A stretch of 64,000 nucleotides of DNA from Bacillus sp. es.036 (GTDB lineage: Bacteria; Bacillota; Bacilli; Bacillales; Guptibacillaceae), in assembly GCF_002563635.1 (NCBI RefSeq), contig NZ_PDIZ01000003.1:558001-622000 (forward strand). Direction: 5' to 3'. A model generated the notes under the pieces. It made no database searches and had not been told where the DNA came from. It worked only from the letters and a program-made list of their open reading frames with translations. Below, one piece after another: positions 8,207 to 16,362 of the stretch (position 1 is its first letter; the number at the start of each line of letters is the position of its first letter). Made by a program: the position numbers and the translations under genes.

Positions 8207-8291
8207 AAATATTCGTCTCCTGATTATTTTATTGGCGTTAAGCGCAGTCTGGGGAGTAGTCTACTGGGTCTGGGCGTTTAGTAATGGGTAG
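8196..8291 (+). CDS. Micro membrane protein 3 (31 residues)
   Basis: A 31-residue frame starting at ATG 8196, within the end of the preceding gene, encodes a basic N-terminus and one helix rich in Leu, Val and Trp (ALSAVWGVVYWVWAF). A terminator follows directly, so the three micro genes end one transcript. Size and topology resemble the subunit IIa type of small oxidase peptides, but I do not claim homology. Its tight overlap with the previous gene and the terminator position are the best evidence that it is real. Confidence 0.6.
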   Translation: MRTKNIRLLIILLALSAVWGVVYWVWAFSNG

Positions 8292-8292
8292 C

Positions 8293-8323
8293 AAGCCTTT
8301 TCGATAGATCGAGAGGCTTTTTT
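8293..8323 (+). terminator. Rho-independent terminator after the micro genes
   Basis: AAGCCTTTTCGAT pairs imperfectly with ATCGAGAGGCTT, followed by a run of Ts. Confidence 0.75.
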
Positions 8324-8361
8324 TCATGAACCGGAACACTATTTATTCTCTAGGAGGAGCT

Positions 8362-8808
8362 ATGGATTACATTCAGGAACTTAGAGCGCTTGTCGGGAGT
8401 CGACCACTTATATTACCAGGTGTAGCAATTCTGCTATTTGATCAATCGAAATCAAATCTTCTTATGCAAAAAAGGACCGATAATAATAGATGGGGATTAA
8501 CAGGCGGATTTATGGAGCCAGGAGAGTCATTCGAAGAAACGGTAGCTCGTGAAACGTTTGAAGAATTGGGAATAACCATTCAAAACTTAACTTTTGAATC
8601 GGTTTTTTCTGGAGAGAATCTTTATTACCAATACCCGAATGGGCATGAAGTTTTTAGTGTAATTGCTGTCTATTCTGGGCAGTGTGCAAGTGATGATTTT
8701 AAATTAGACGAGAAGGAAGTATCTGAAGTGAGGTATTTTCAAATCAATGAATTGCCAGACAACATAAATCCAAATCATCAAATTGTGCTGAAACAGTTAG
8801 GCTATTAG
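8362..8808 (+). CDS. Nudix hydrolase
   Basis: A 148-residue Nudix-family hydrolase. The Nudix box is complete: GFMEPGESFEETVARETFEE followed by LGI, matching G-x5-E-x7-REUxEExGU, near residues 57-79. These enzymes cleave nucleoside diphosphates linked to another group and bind Mg2+ through the box. The preceding YQ/LP-rich N-terminus and the absence of extra domains give no substrate hint. The start at ATG 8362 follows AGGAGG; an upstream ATG at 8326 lies in the preceding terminator tail. No operon partner is evident. Confidence 0.9.
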   Translation: MDYIQELRALVGSRPLILPGVAILLFDQSKSNLLMQKRTDNNRWGLTGGFMEPGESFEETVARETFEELGITIQNLTFESVFSGENLYYQYPNGHEVFSVIAVYSGQCASDDFKLDEKEVSEVRYFQINELPDNINPNHQIVLKQLGY

Positions 8809-8824
8809 CTTAGCGTAAAGTCCA

Positions 8825-8885
8825 TTGACAGATTTGTGACAATCGGATATGCTTAAATCAGGTTAAATGTTTAAACTTTTAAACA
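8825..8885 (+). promoter_or_regulatory. Promoter and palindromic operator of the arsR-like gene
   Basis: TTGACA (8825-8830) with TATGCT 17 bases later forms a plausible promoter. A perfect inverted repeat TGTTTAAA-CT-TTTAAACA follows at 8868-8885, just before the ribosome site. The same half-site recurs upstream of the SDR gene at 9256. Confidence 0.7.
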
Positions 8886-8899
8886 GATAGGGGCTTACT

Positions 8900-9220
8900 G
8901 TGATGAATAAAGAAAATGACCATCATGAAGCGCGTCAGCTTTTTCGTAAAAGTACGCCGATCTTTCAGGCGCTTGGCGATCCCTACAGGCAAGATATTAT
9001 CCTGTTACTTAGTGAACACGATTGTCTAAGCGTGAATGAGATTACCGAGCAATCAACCCTGTCTCGTCCAGCGATTTCACATCATCTTAAAATTTTGCGT
9101 GAAGTTGGCCTTGTTTCAGTCGAACAGAAAGGAACAACACGTTTCTATTCTCTTCAACTTGAAGATGGTGTAGCTATATTGAAAATGCTACTAGATAAAG
9201 TAGAAGAGACTTGCTTTTAA
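8900..9220 (+). CDS. ArsR-family winged-helix transcriptional repressor
   Basis: A 106-residue ArsR-type regulator with the core ALGDPYRQDIILLLSE, the recognition helix region STLSRPAISHHLKILREVGL and wing VEQKGTTRFYSL. No CxC metal site or alpha-5 His/Asp pattern is visible, so the inducer is probably not a metal ion of the SmtB type. The start is GTG 8900 or ATG 8903 behind an AGGGG site. It lies behind a palindromic operator that is partly repeated before the downstream SDR gene, suggesting that it represses both itself and the SDR. Confidence 0.88.
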   Translation: MMNKENDHHEARQLFRKSTPIFQALGDPYRQDIILLLSEHDCLSVNEITEQSTLSRPAISHHLKILREVGLVSVEQKGTTRFYSLQLEDGVAILKMLLDKVEETCF

Positions 9221-9247
9221 GTCTTCTACTTTCTTTATTAAACAATA

Positions 9248-9267
9248 TGTTCAAATGTTTAAACTTT
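9248..9267 (+). promoter_or_regulatory. Second copy of the arsR operator half-site, upstream of the SDR gene
   Basis: TGTTCAAATGTTTAAACTTT contains the same TGTTTAAACTTT string as the operator before the ArsR-type gene, plus a tandem near-copy TGTTCAAA. It sits 28 bases before the SDR start codon. Confidence 0.6.
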
Positions 9268-9295
9268 AAGAAATAAATGAAGGGGTGGACTCGAT

Positions 9296-10069
9296 ATGTC
9301 CGAAACAGCATTAATTACAGGTGCATCTGGAGGTCTAGGGGCAGATATTGCCACGTTATTCGCAAAAGATGGCATACACTTAATTTTAGTGGCGAGAAGT
9401 AAAGAGAAGCTAGAGTTACGAGCACAAGAATTATCAAAATATGGTGTACAAGTTGATATAATCGTTAGTGATCTGGCAAATCCTGGAGCTGCTGGTGAAT
9501 TATTTGAAAAAGTAAAAGGACTTGGAAAGAAAGTAGATTATTTAGTGAACAACGCAGGTGTTGGTCTATTCGGTAAGTTCGTAGAAACCGATTTGCAGAA
9601 GGAATTGGACATGCTGTATTTAAATATTAACTCTCTAACCCATTTGACGAAGTTAGTTTTGGAAGAGATGACAGAACGCGGTAAAGGTAGCATCCTAAAT
9701 GTAGCTTCTACAGCTGCATTTCAACCTGGTCCTTTAATGGCAGTCTATTATGCATCGAAAGCCTATGTACTTTCTTTTTCAGAAGCGATCGAGAATGAGT
9801 TGAAGGGGACAGGGCTCACCGTATCAACTTTGTGCCCTGGGCCGACAAGAACCGATTTTAGTAACCGTGCTAACCTTGGGAAGTCAAAACTTTTTGATGG
9901 AGGTACAATGGATTCCATGGCTGTCGCAAAAGCAGGATATGAAGGAGTAAGAAACGGAAAGAGTATCATTATTCCTGGTACACAGAATAAAATTCTAGCT
10001 AAATCAATCCGCTTCATTCCTAGAAAAGTTGTAACAGGAATCGTGAGGCGTATGCAACAAGAAAAATAG
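9296..10069 (+). CDS. Short-chain dehydrogenase/reductase
   Basis: A 257-residue classical SDR. It has the cofactor motif TGASGGLGADIA near residue 8, NNAGVG near 85, the catalytic Ser of NVASTAAFQ and the YYASK catalytic Tyr/Lys. An Arg-Ser after the second strand (VARSKEK) favours NADP(H). Length and the DltE-like ATKTDF-type segment (CPGPTRTDFS) resemble YqjQ-type reductases. The substrate is unknown. It follows an ArsR-type repressor gene and shares its operator half-site, so expression is probably inducible. Confidence 0.92.
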   Translation: MSETALITGASGGLGADIATLFAKDGIHLILVARSKEKLELRAQELSKYGVQVDIIVSDLANPGAAGELFEKVKGLGKKVDYLVNNAGVGLFGKFVETDLQKELDMLYLNINSLTHLTKLVLEEMTERGKGSILNVASTAAFQPGPLMAVYYASKAYVLSFSEAIENELKGTGLTVSTLCPGPTRTDFSNRANLGKSKLFDGGTMDSMAVAKAGYEGVRNGKSIIIPGTQNKILAKSIRFIPRKVVTGIVRRMQQEK

Positions 10070-10091
10070 ATGATATTTGCTTTAACTAATG

Positions 10092-10123
10092 ATAAGCATG
10101 AATCGTAATAGATTCATGCTTAT
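10092..10123. terminator. Strong intergenic hairpin
   Basis: ATAAGCATGAATC and GATTCATGCTTAT form a perfect 13-bp stem with a six-base loop after the SDR gene. No clear T run follows, so termination is likely but not certain. Confidence 0.6.
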
Positions 10124-10229
10124 GTTCAAGAAATGATCGCATCTATCTTAATCATCATATGGCAACTTTCCTTATTTTGAGATAAGGTAGAGAGAGAATA
10201 TTATTCCAATTTTTATGGGGGTTAATCTA

Positions 10230-10805
10230 ATGAAGAAACGCTTCTTATTCGTTACGGGATTAATGACACTACTGGTTATACTTGCTGCTTGTGGGAAGGA
10301 TGTTCCCGACGACCTTGATTGGGAAGTGCAGGACTTTACATATACGGATCAGACGAATAGCGAGTTTGGTTTAAGTGATTTGAATGGAAAAGTGTGGATT
10401 GCTGATTTGATTTTCACAAATTGTGAGACAGTTTGTCCGCCTATGACAGCAAATATGTCCCAACTCCAGGATAAGCTTGCAGAAGCGGATGTGGATGTAG
10501 AGCTTGTATCTTTTTCTGTTGATCCAAAACGAGATACACCTGAAGAATTAATGAAGTTCTCGGAGAAATTTGATGCCGATTTATCAAACTGGCACTTCTT
10601 AACTGGTTACGATAATGAGGAGATTAAAAGTTTCGCAGAGAGTAGTTTTAAAACAGCTGTAGATGCAGATCCAAATTCAGATCAATTTATTCATGGCACT
10701 GCTTTTTATCTTGTGAATAAAGATGGCGTGGTCGTGAAAAAGTATTCTGGCGTTTCGAATGTCCCTTATGAAGAAATTGTCGATGACGTTAAAGCTTTAC
10801 AATAA
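10230..10805 (+). CDS. Sco1/SenC-family copper chaperone lipoprotein
   Basis: A 191-residue membrane-anchored thioredoxin-fold protein that helps load copper into the CuA site of cytochrome c oxidase. A signal peptide ends in the lipobox LAAC near residue 20. The copper ligands are the CETVC motif (C-x3-C, followed by PP) near residue 73 and the His of FIHGTAF near residue 160. VDPKRDTPEELM is typical of the family. The start is ATG 10230 behind GGGGG; an upstream in-frame ATG at 10215 lacks a site. It is monocistronic, with a terminator right after the stop. ctaG at 6.3 kb is a functional neighbour. Confidence 0.93.
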   Translation: MKKRFLFVTGLMTLLVILAACGKDVPDDLDWEVQDFTYTDQTNSEFGLSDLNGKVWIADLIFTNCETVCPPMTANMSQLQDKLAEADVDVELVSFSVDPKRDTPEELMKFSEKFDADLSNWHFLTGYDNEEIKSFAESSFKTAVDADPNSDQFIHGTAFYLVNKDGVVVKKYSGVSNVPYEEIVDDVKALQ

Positions 10806-10810
10806 GTTAA

Positions 10811-10844
10811 AGCCAGTCCTTCAAGAAAAAGGACTGGTTTTTTT
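10811..10844 (+). terminator. Rho-independent terminator after sco
   Basis: CCAGTCCT (10813-10820) pairs with AGGACTGG (10830-10837), followed by a run of Ts. Confidence 0.85.
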
Positions 10845-11065
10845 ATGGGGAAGTCAAAAACTCTGTAAAATTGACAAAAAAGAACATGATTTCTATAATA
10901 ACCTTGGAAAGCGATAACAAAATGTTGGTTAATTCCATGAATTAGGCAAAGGTTTGAAGAAGCTTGAAGAATGGAAAGTTCACTATATTAGGAAGATTCG
11001 GTATTGTTTATACTAGAGCTTGCCGGTTTTTTCAGTGCTGACAGACCAGAGAAGGAGAGAAGATC

Positions 11066-12508
11066 ATGGCAGAAAAGCGTCCAATTACAGTAGCAACCGG
11101 AGACGGAATCGGTCCGGAAATCATGGAAGCAACACTAAATATCTTAGAACAAGCTGGGGCTGAGATTGAGCCTGAATTTATTGATGTTGGAGAAAAAGTT
11201 TACCTTACGGGTAATTCAACAGGTATTCCTCAAGAAGCATGGGACTCATTGCGTCGAACAAAAGTACTTTTAAAAGCACCAATTACAACACCACAGGGCG
11301 GTGGTTATAAGAGCCTAAACGTAACGATACGTACAGCGATGGGATTATATGCAAACGTTCGCCCTTGCGTATCTTATCATCCTGTCGTTGAAAACAAGCA
11401 TCCAGATATGGATCTTGTTATTGTTCGCGAAAATGAAGAGGATCTCTACTCAGGAATTGAGCATCAGCAAACGCCAGACGTTGTGCAAAGCTTGAAGCTC
11501 ATTTCACGCCCAGGTTCTGAGCGAATTGTTCGTCATGCTTTTGAATATGCTCGCAAAAATAATCGTAAGAAAGTAACTTGTCTTGTAAAAGATAATATCA
11601 TGAAATTGAGTGATGGTCTTTTTCATCAGGTATTTAAAGAAATTGCAGCAGAATATCCTGATATTGAAGCAAATAGTTACATTGTCGATATTGGAATGGC
11701 TCGCCTTGCTGATTCACCAGAAGAATTTGATGTGATCGTAACGTTGAATTTATATGGGGATATTGCGTCTGATATTGCAGCTCAGATTGCAGGAAGCGTT
11801 GGTTTAGCAGGTTCTGCAAATATCGGAGATCAAATTGCGATGTTTGAAGCGATTCATGGAAGCGCTCCTGATATTGCTGGTAAAGGAATTGCAAATCCAT
11901 CTGGTCTTCTTCATGGGGCAATTATGATGCTCGTGCATATTGGACAGCCTGAAGCAGCAGAGAAGATTCATAACGCCTGGTTGAAAACAATTGAGGACGG
12001 TGTCTTAACAGGTGATATCGCAAAAGGAAAAGACGCTGTTGGAACGAAAGAATTCGCTAATGCTGTTGTAGAGCGGCTTGGTCAGTCTCCTTCAGTGCTA
12101 GAACCTGTAGTATATAGTAAAGAAGTGGCCGATGAGCAAGAAGAAACGAATCGTCCAAACTATGTTCCTGAACGTGAACTTGATGGAACAGACGTGTTTT
12201 TATTTAATAATACATTAACGATTAACGAGATTGCTGAGAAGCTTACGCGTGCAGCATCAGCTAGCGATCATGAATTTGTGATGATGACAAATCGTGGCGT
12301 TAAAGTATATCCAAACGGATTCTCTGAAACGTTTTTATCCGATCACTGGCGCTGTAGATTCCAACCAATTGAAGGAAAGAAAGAAACGCACGGCGCAATT
12401 CGTGAGTTATTAACACAAATTGAATCAGAGGATTTAGACTGGATTAAGATTGAGAATTTATACCGCTTTGATGGGAAAATTGCCTATTCATTAGCACAAG
12501 GACAATAA
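11066..12508 (+). CDS. Isocitrate dehydrogenase with C-terminal extension
   Basis: A 480-residue isocitrate dehydrogenase of the isocitrate/isopropylmalate dehydrogenase family, catalysing oxidative decarboxylation of isocitrate to 2-oxoglutarate. Motifs include TGDGIGPEI at residue 11, KDNIMK near 176, NLYGDIASD near 228 and HGSAPDIAGKGIANP near 264. An extra domain of about 130 residues follows residue 350, as in the Thermus/Rickettsia-type enzymes and unlike the roughly 420-residue Icd usual in Bacillus. At the cofactor position it has Asp269-Ile270, where NADP enzymes such as E. coli Icd have Lys-Tyr; this suggests NAD+ use. The start follows GAAGGAGAG. It is a single gene with its own terminator. 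Confidence 0.9.
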   Translation: MAEKRPITVATGDGIGPEIMEATLNILEQAGAEIEPEFIDVGEKVYLTGNSTGIPQEAWDSLRRTKVLLKAPITTPQGGGYKSLNVTIRTAMGLYANVRPCVSYHPVVENKHPDMDLVIVRENEEDLYSGIEHQQTPDVVQSLKLISRPGSERIVRHAFEYARKNNRKKVTCLVKDNIMKLSDGLFHQVFKEIAAEYPDIEANSYIVDIGMARLADSPEEFDVIVTLNLYGDIASDIAAQIAGSVGLAGSANIGDQIAMFEAIHGSAPDIAGKGIANPSGLLHGAIMMLVHIGQPEAAEKIHNAWLKTIEDGVLTGDIAKGKDAVGTKEFANAVVERLGQSPSVLEPVVYSKEVADEQEETNRPNYVPERELDGTDVFLFNNTLTINEIAEKLTRAASASDHEFVMMTNRGVKVYPNGFSETFLSDHWRCRFQPIEGKKETHGAIRELLTQIESEDLDWIKIENLYRFDGKIAYSLAQGQ

Positions 12509-12514
12509 GGAACG

Positions 12515-12545
12515 AAAGCGTGCCAAATCGGCACGCTTTTTTATT
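12515..12545 (+). terminator. Rho-independent terminator after isocitrate dehydrogenase
   Basis: AAAGCGTGCC (12515-12524) pairs with GGCACGCTTT (12530-12539), followed by a T-rich tail. Confidence 0.88.
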
Positions 12546-12617
12546 TTACTGCACATTTTTTAGGAATTGGATAAATTAAACTGAATTGCAAAAACTACAT
12601 GGAGAAACCGTGAATGT

Positions 12618-14120
12618 GTGGTGAATAAAATGTTTCGATGGTTGAAAAAAAGTCCTTCTCCAGAAAAATTAAAAAACCTACCTGAGCTTATTCGCAATCT
12701 CCAGGACTCAGGCGATTTTCTCCATTATGAAAGCAAACAACAGGATAGTTCATTTTTTATTTACTACTTTAAAACGCTTGTTCACGAAACGGAATTAAAT
12801 GACCATATCCTTCCATACCTAGTGGAAAAACCATTTAAGACATTGGAGGATATACCAGAAAGAGTGCCGATTCCAGGTGTTATTCTTTCGAGCGATCTGA
12901 AAGAGATCTGTGAGAAGGTGATGCGAGGCTTCGTCATTATTCGATTAAATGCAAATGCAACAGAATGTGCCCTTATCCCATCACAAGTTAAAAAAGCAAG
13001 GGCTGTTACCCAACCAGAAGTAGAATTTACAGTGGTCGGCTCCAAAGAAGCCTTTGTTGAATCACTTGATACGAACTTGCACTTAATTAGAAAGCGCCTG
13101 CCTGTTCATGAACTAAAAGCCTATGAATTAACGGTTGGCAAGCTGACAAACACAAAAGTTGTCGTTCTCTACCTTGATGGTATTGCAAACGAAGAGAACG
13201 TTAATACGGTTAAACAAAGACTTGAAGATATAAAGGTCGATCAAATTGTGGATAACTCTGTCATTATGCAGCTAATTACTGATAATAAAAATTCTCCTTT
13301 TCCGCAACTGATTGATACTGAGAGGCCAGATCGGGCCACATCTGTTTTATGTGAAGGGAAGGTTGTCATACTCTCAGATGGTTCACCACAGGCATTGATC
13401 GGACCAACAACTCTGGTCGAGTTTTTCTCTGCATTTGAAGACTATTTTGTTAACTGGATCGTAGCATCCAGTGCTCGTTTGATTCGTATTTTTGCTATTT
13501 TGTTCTCCATACTTGTGACGCCTGTTTATGTAGCGACGTTAACCTATCACTATGAGTTAATTCCAAAAGATTTACTCGGTACGTTAGTTAGTTCAAGGCA
13601 GCGCATTCCGCTTCCACCAATACTAGAAGCGATCTTTCTAGAATTATCAATTGAACTATTAAGAGAAGCTGGAGCAAGGTTACCTACAAAAGTTGGACAA
13701 ACCATTGGTATTGTTGGAGGTATTGTGATCGGGACAGCATCGGTTGAAGCTGGATTAACGAGTAACGTATTGCTAATTATTGTCGCCCTGTCAGCACTGG
13801 CTTCTTTTACTACCCCTGTTTATCGAATGAGTAATACAATTCGTTTAACACGCTTTCCGTTTCTTCTATTCGCTCATCTGTGGGGGCTTCTTGGGGTAAC
13901 CATATGCTTTTGCTTCTTAATCGCTCATCTTCTTAAGCTCAAGTCCTTAGGTCGACCTTTTCTTGAGCCGATTTATCCGCTACGTGTTCAGGATTTAAAA
14001 GATGCGATTATCAGATTGCCTTTAAAATTTCAGAATAAGCGTCCGATTCATTTGCAATCAGAAGATACCGTACGATTTAAACCTGTTACTGAAAAAGAGA
14101 AAAATGATTTTCATGAATAA
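12618..14120 (+). CDS. GerA-family spore germination protein (A subunit), second locus
   Basis: A 500-residue GerA-family protein with the same domain order as the copy at 0.5-2 kb: a soluble N-terminal half, SPFPQLIDTERPDR near residue 232, then several helices including KVGQTIGIVGGIVIG. It is the first gene of a complete gerA-gerB-gerC operon encoding an inner-membrane germinant receptor. The start is uncertain: GTG 12618 opens the frame, while ATG 12630 (MFRWLKK) follows a weak GTGGTGA site. The N-terminus is basic (RWLKKSPSPEKLKN), as in many family members. Confidence 0.93.
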   Translation: MVNKMFRWLKKSPSPEKLKNLPELIRNLQDSGDFLHYESKQQDSSFFIYYFKTLVHETELNDHILPYLVEKPFKTLEDIPERVPIPGVILSSDLKEICEKVMRGFVIIRLNANATECALIPSQVKKARAVTQPEVEFTVVGSKEAFVESLDTNLHLIRKRLPVHELKAYELTVGKLTNTKVVVLYLDGIANEENVNTVKQRLEDIKVDQIVDNSVIMQLITDNKNSPFPQLIDTERPDRATSVLCEGKVVILSDGSPQALIGPTTLVEFFSAFEDYFVNWIVASSARLIRIFAILFSILVTPVYVATLTYHYELIPKDLLGTLVSSRQRIPLPPILEAIFLELSIELLREAGARLPTKVGQTIGIVGGIVIGTASVEAGLTSNVLLIIVALSALASFTTPVYRMSNTIRLTRFPFLLFAHLWGLLGVTICFCFLIAHLLKLKSLGRPFLEPIYPLRVQDLKDAIIRLPLKFQNKRPIHLQSEDTVRFKPVTEKEKNDFHE

Positions 14121-14143
14121 GATGAGAAAGGAGATGCTTTTAT

Positions 14144-15238
14144 ATGGCAGGGCCAGAAGTGAAAGATCAATATAAGGTATCTCCATTTCTCGTCTTTTAC
14201 CTCGTCCATTCTGTCCAAGTAGGCGTAGGAGTAATGGGATTTCAACGCATTAGTACCCAATATGCAGGCAATGATGCCTGGATTTCTGTATTGGCAGCGG
14301 GACTGAGTTTGAACCTTATCATTTTTCTAATTTATAAAATTATGATGAAGGAAAAGGGGGATCTCATCTCTTTACACCAAAATCTTTTCGGAAAATGGAT
14401 CGGCGGATTACTAAGCTTAATTGCTATCGCTTATTTTATTGCGATGGGTATAACGGTTCTACGAACGTATATTGAGGTGGTTCAAGTTTGGATGTTTCCA
14501 GATTTAAATAAGTGGATTTTTGGAACAGTGTTTTTACTCCTCGTTTACTATTGTTTATCTGGAGGTTTTCGAGTGGTAGCTGGGATCTCCTTTTTTGGTG
14601 TGGTCATTCCTTTTTACCTGGTTCTTACCATGATATTTCCTTTGTTTTATGGGCATTTTCGTGATCTACTCCCAATCTTCAATCACTCCTTAATGGAGAT
14701 GTATGAGGGAGTCAAAGGAGCGTCTCTTTCCTATTTAGGTTTTACAACTCTTTTCATATATCTGCCGTTTATCAAAGAGCCAGAAAAATCCCATCGCTGG
14801 GCGCAAGGTGGTCATTTATTGACTGTTTTTATTTATACAATTGTCATGATCACGACAATCGCGTTCTTTAGTCCTGAACAACTCCAAAAAACGGTCTGGG
14901 CAACATTAACGACTTGGAAAATTGCTGAAATGCCTTTTGTACAGAGATTTGAATATATCGGAATTGCTTCATGGGCACTTGTGATCTTACCGAATCTTTG
15001 CATTACCATTTGGGCTGCTGGTAGAGGGATTAGAAGGTTGTCAAGAGTTAGTCAGCAAAACGCAACCATTCCAATACTAGTCCTTATCTTAATTAGTAGC
15101 AGTTTGTTTGCACGACGAGAAAGTATCGACCTTTTGAATCAATATACAAGTAAGGTCGGTTTCTATTTTGTCTACATTTATGTTCCATTTGTATTTCTCT
15201 TTCAGTACATCAAAAGTAAGGTGGGAAGATCGGGATGA
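14144..15238 (+). CDS. GerAB/YndE-type spore germination permease
   Basis: A 364-residue membrane protein with about ten helices, the B subunit of the germinant receptor encoded by this operon. The QVGVGVMGFQRISTQYAGND segment near residue 26 and the later LPNLCITIWAAGRGIRRL are typical of the YndE-type branch of GerB permeases. This subunit is thought to determine germinant recognition. A GAGAAAGGAGATG ribosome site precedes the start. The stop overlaps the next gene's start by four bases (ATGA), so translation of A, B and C subunits is coupled. Confidence 0.93.
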   Translation: MAGPEVKDQYKVSPFLVFYLVHSVQVGVGVMGFQRISTQYAGNDAWISVLAAGLSLNLIIFLIYKIMMKEKGDLISLHQNLFGKWIGGLLSLIAIAYFIAMGITVLRTYIEVVQVWMFPDLNKWIFGTVFLLLVYYCLSGGFRVVAGISFFGVVIPFYLVLTMIFPLFYGHFRDLLPIFNHSLMEMYEGVKGASLSYLGFTTLFIYLPFIKEPEKSHRWAQGGHLLTVFIYTIVMITTIAFFSPEQLQKTVWATLTTWKIAEMPFVQRFEYIGIASWALVILPNLCITIWAAGRGIRRLSRVSQQNATIPILVLILISSSLFARRESIDLLNQYTSKVGFYFVYIYVPFVFLFQYIKSKVGRSG

Positions 15239-16317
15239 CTCGACTGTTCATTTTCATTGTGAGTATCTTACTCCTAACAGGATGTGTTCAAAGAAGTATC
15301 CTGGATGATATTCAAATGGTTACGATTATTGGCTATGATCTGCCTGAAGAAGATAGCGAGGAAGGTCTTATCAAAGGGGTTGCGGTAGCCCCTCAATATC
15401 AAGCTGATGGAAGAATTGATAATAGTGTTTTTATTCAAACAGCAGCACTTAGTAAAGAAATACGAAGTCAATACAATTCAGAATCCCCAAAACCGTTCGT
15501 AAGTGGGAAACTGGAAGTCGCGCTATTTAGTAAAGACATTGCGGAGACAGAAGGCATTATTCAATTAGTAGATACGCTTCAAAGAGATCCTTCTATAGGA
15601 TCGAGAGTTTTTTTAGGGATTTCAAGTAGCGATATGGAAACGTTACTAAGGACAAACTATGGCAATGTCGACACAGGTACATTTATTCATGATACCCTGA
15701 ACCACAATAGCAAGCACGGAATGCTCCCAGAAACAAACCTTCATGATTTTTTATACAATTATTATTCTGAAGGAAATGACCCTTTCCTCCCTCTAGTTGA
15801 ACTTGATGAAGATAAGGTGAAAATCATTGGGCTTGCTCTATTTCAAGGAGATCGAATGGTTGGTTCAATTGATGCCAAACATCTTTTCACGTTTAAAGTT
15901 CTTCATCATAAATTTTCGAGTAATGATTCTTTTACTGTCAAAATAAATGAAGAAGAACATGCAGCTATATATAATATTGCTTCAAAGCGAAACCTTAACT
16001 TAAAGAAAGTGGGGAGTAATAAAATTGAAATTTATGGGGAAGTTCTTGGAGTTATTAAAGAATATTCCGGTCAGAAGCTTACGCCTGCTAAGTTAAAAGA
16101 AATTGAAGTGGCGATGGAAGACGATATCGAAAAAAGGGGAATGGAAATGATTGAAGAATTTCAAACCCAAAATATTGATCCACTTGGACTTGGTAATGCT
16201 GTAAGAAGTGTCACGAGAGGAGATTTTACTAAGGAGGATTGGAGACAGCAATATCCTGACATGGATATTACATTTCAAATGAACGTAACGGTCACGGAAT
16301 CTGGAGTGATTGAATAA
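15235..16317 (+). CDS. GerAC-type spore germination lipoprotein
   Basis: A 360-residue Ger(x)C lipoprotein, the C subunit of the receptor. A short signal peptide ends in LLTGC with Cys17 as the predicted lipidation site. Family features include IQMVTIIGYDLPEE shortly after the lipobox, a KPFVSGKLEVALFSKDIAE segment near residue 85, and the C-terminal domain ending in a beta-rich DITFQMNVTVTESG. It overlaps the permease gene by four bases. After export it would sit on the outer face of the inner spore membrane. A long perfect palindrome follows the stop. Confidence 0.93.
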   Translation: MTRLFIFIVSILLLTGCVQRSILDDIQMVTIIGYDLPEEDSEEGLIKGVAVAPQYQADGRIDNSVFIQTAALSKEIRSQYNSESPKPFVSGKLEVALFSKDIAETEGIIQLVDTLQRDPSIGSRVFLGISSSDMETLLRTNYGNVDTGTFIHDTLNHNSKHGMLPETNLHDFLYNYYSEGNDPFLPLVELDEDKVKIIGLALFQGDRMVGSIDAKHLFTFKVLHHKFSSNDSFTVKINEEEHAAIYNIASKRNLNLKKVGSNKIEIYGEVLGVIKEYSGQKLTPAKLKEIEVAMEDDIEKRGMEMIEEFQTQNIDPLGLGNAVRSVTRGDFTKEDWRQQYPDMDITFQMNVTVTESGVIE

Positions 16318-16327
16318 AAAATGAATC

Positions 16328-16357
16328 TTATAGCGTACTTGATCAAGTACGCTATAA
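16328..16357. terminator. Perfect 30-base palindrome between convergent genes
   Basis: Two 15-base arms, the first reading TTATAGCGTACTTGA, are exact reverse complements with no loop. It lies just after the gerC stop and six bases before the convergent reductase stop. It may act as a bidirectional terminator; only a short, interrupted T stretch follows. Confidence 0.6.
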
Positions 16358-16362
16358 AGTGG

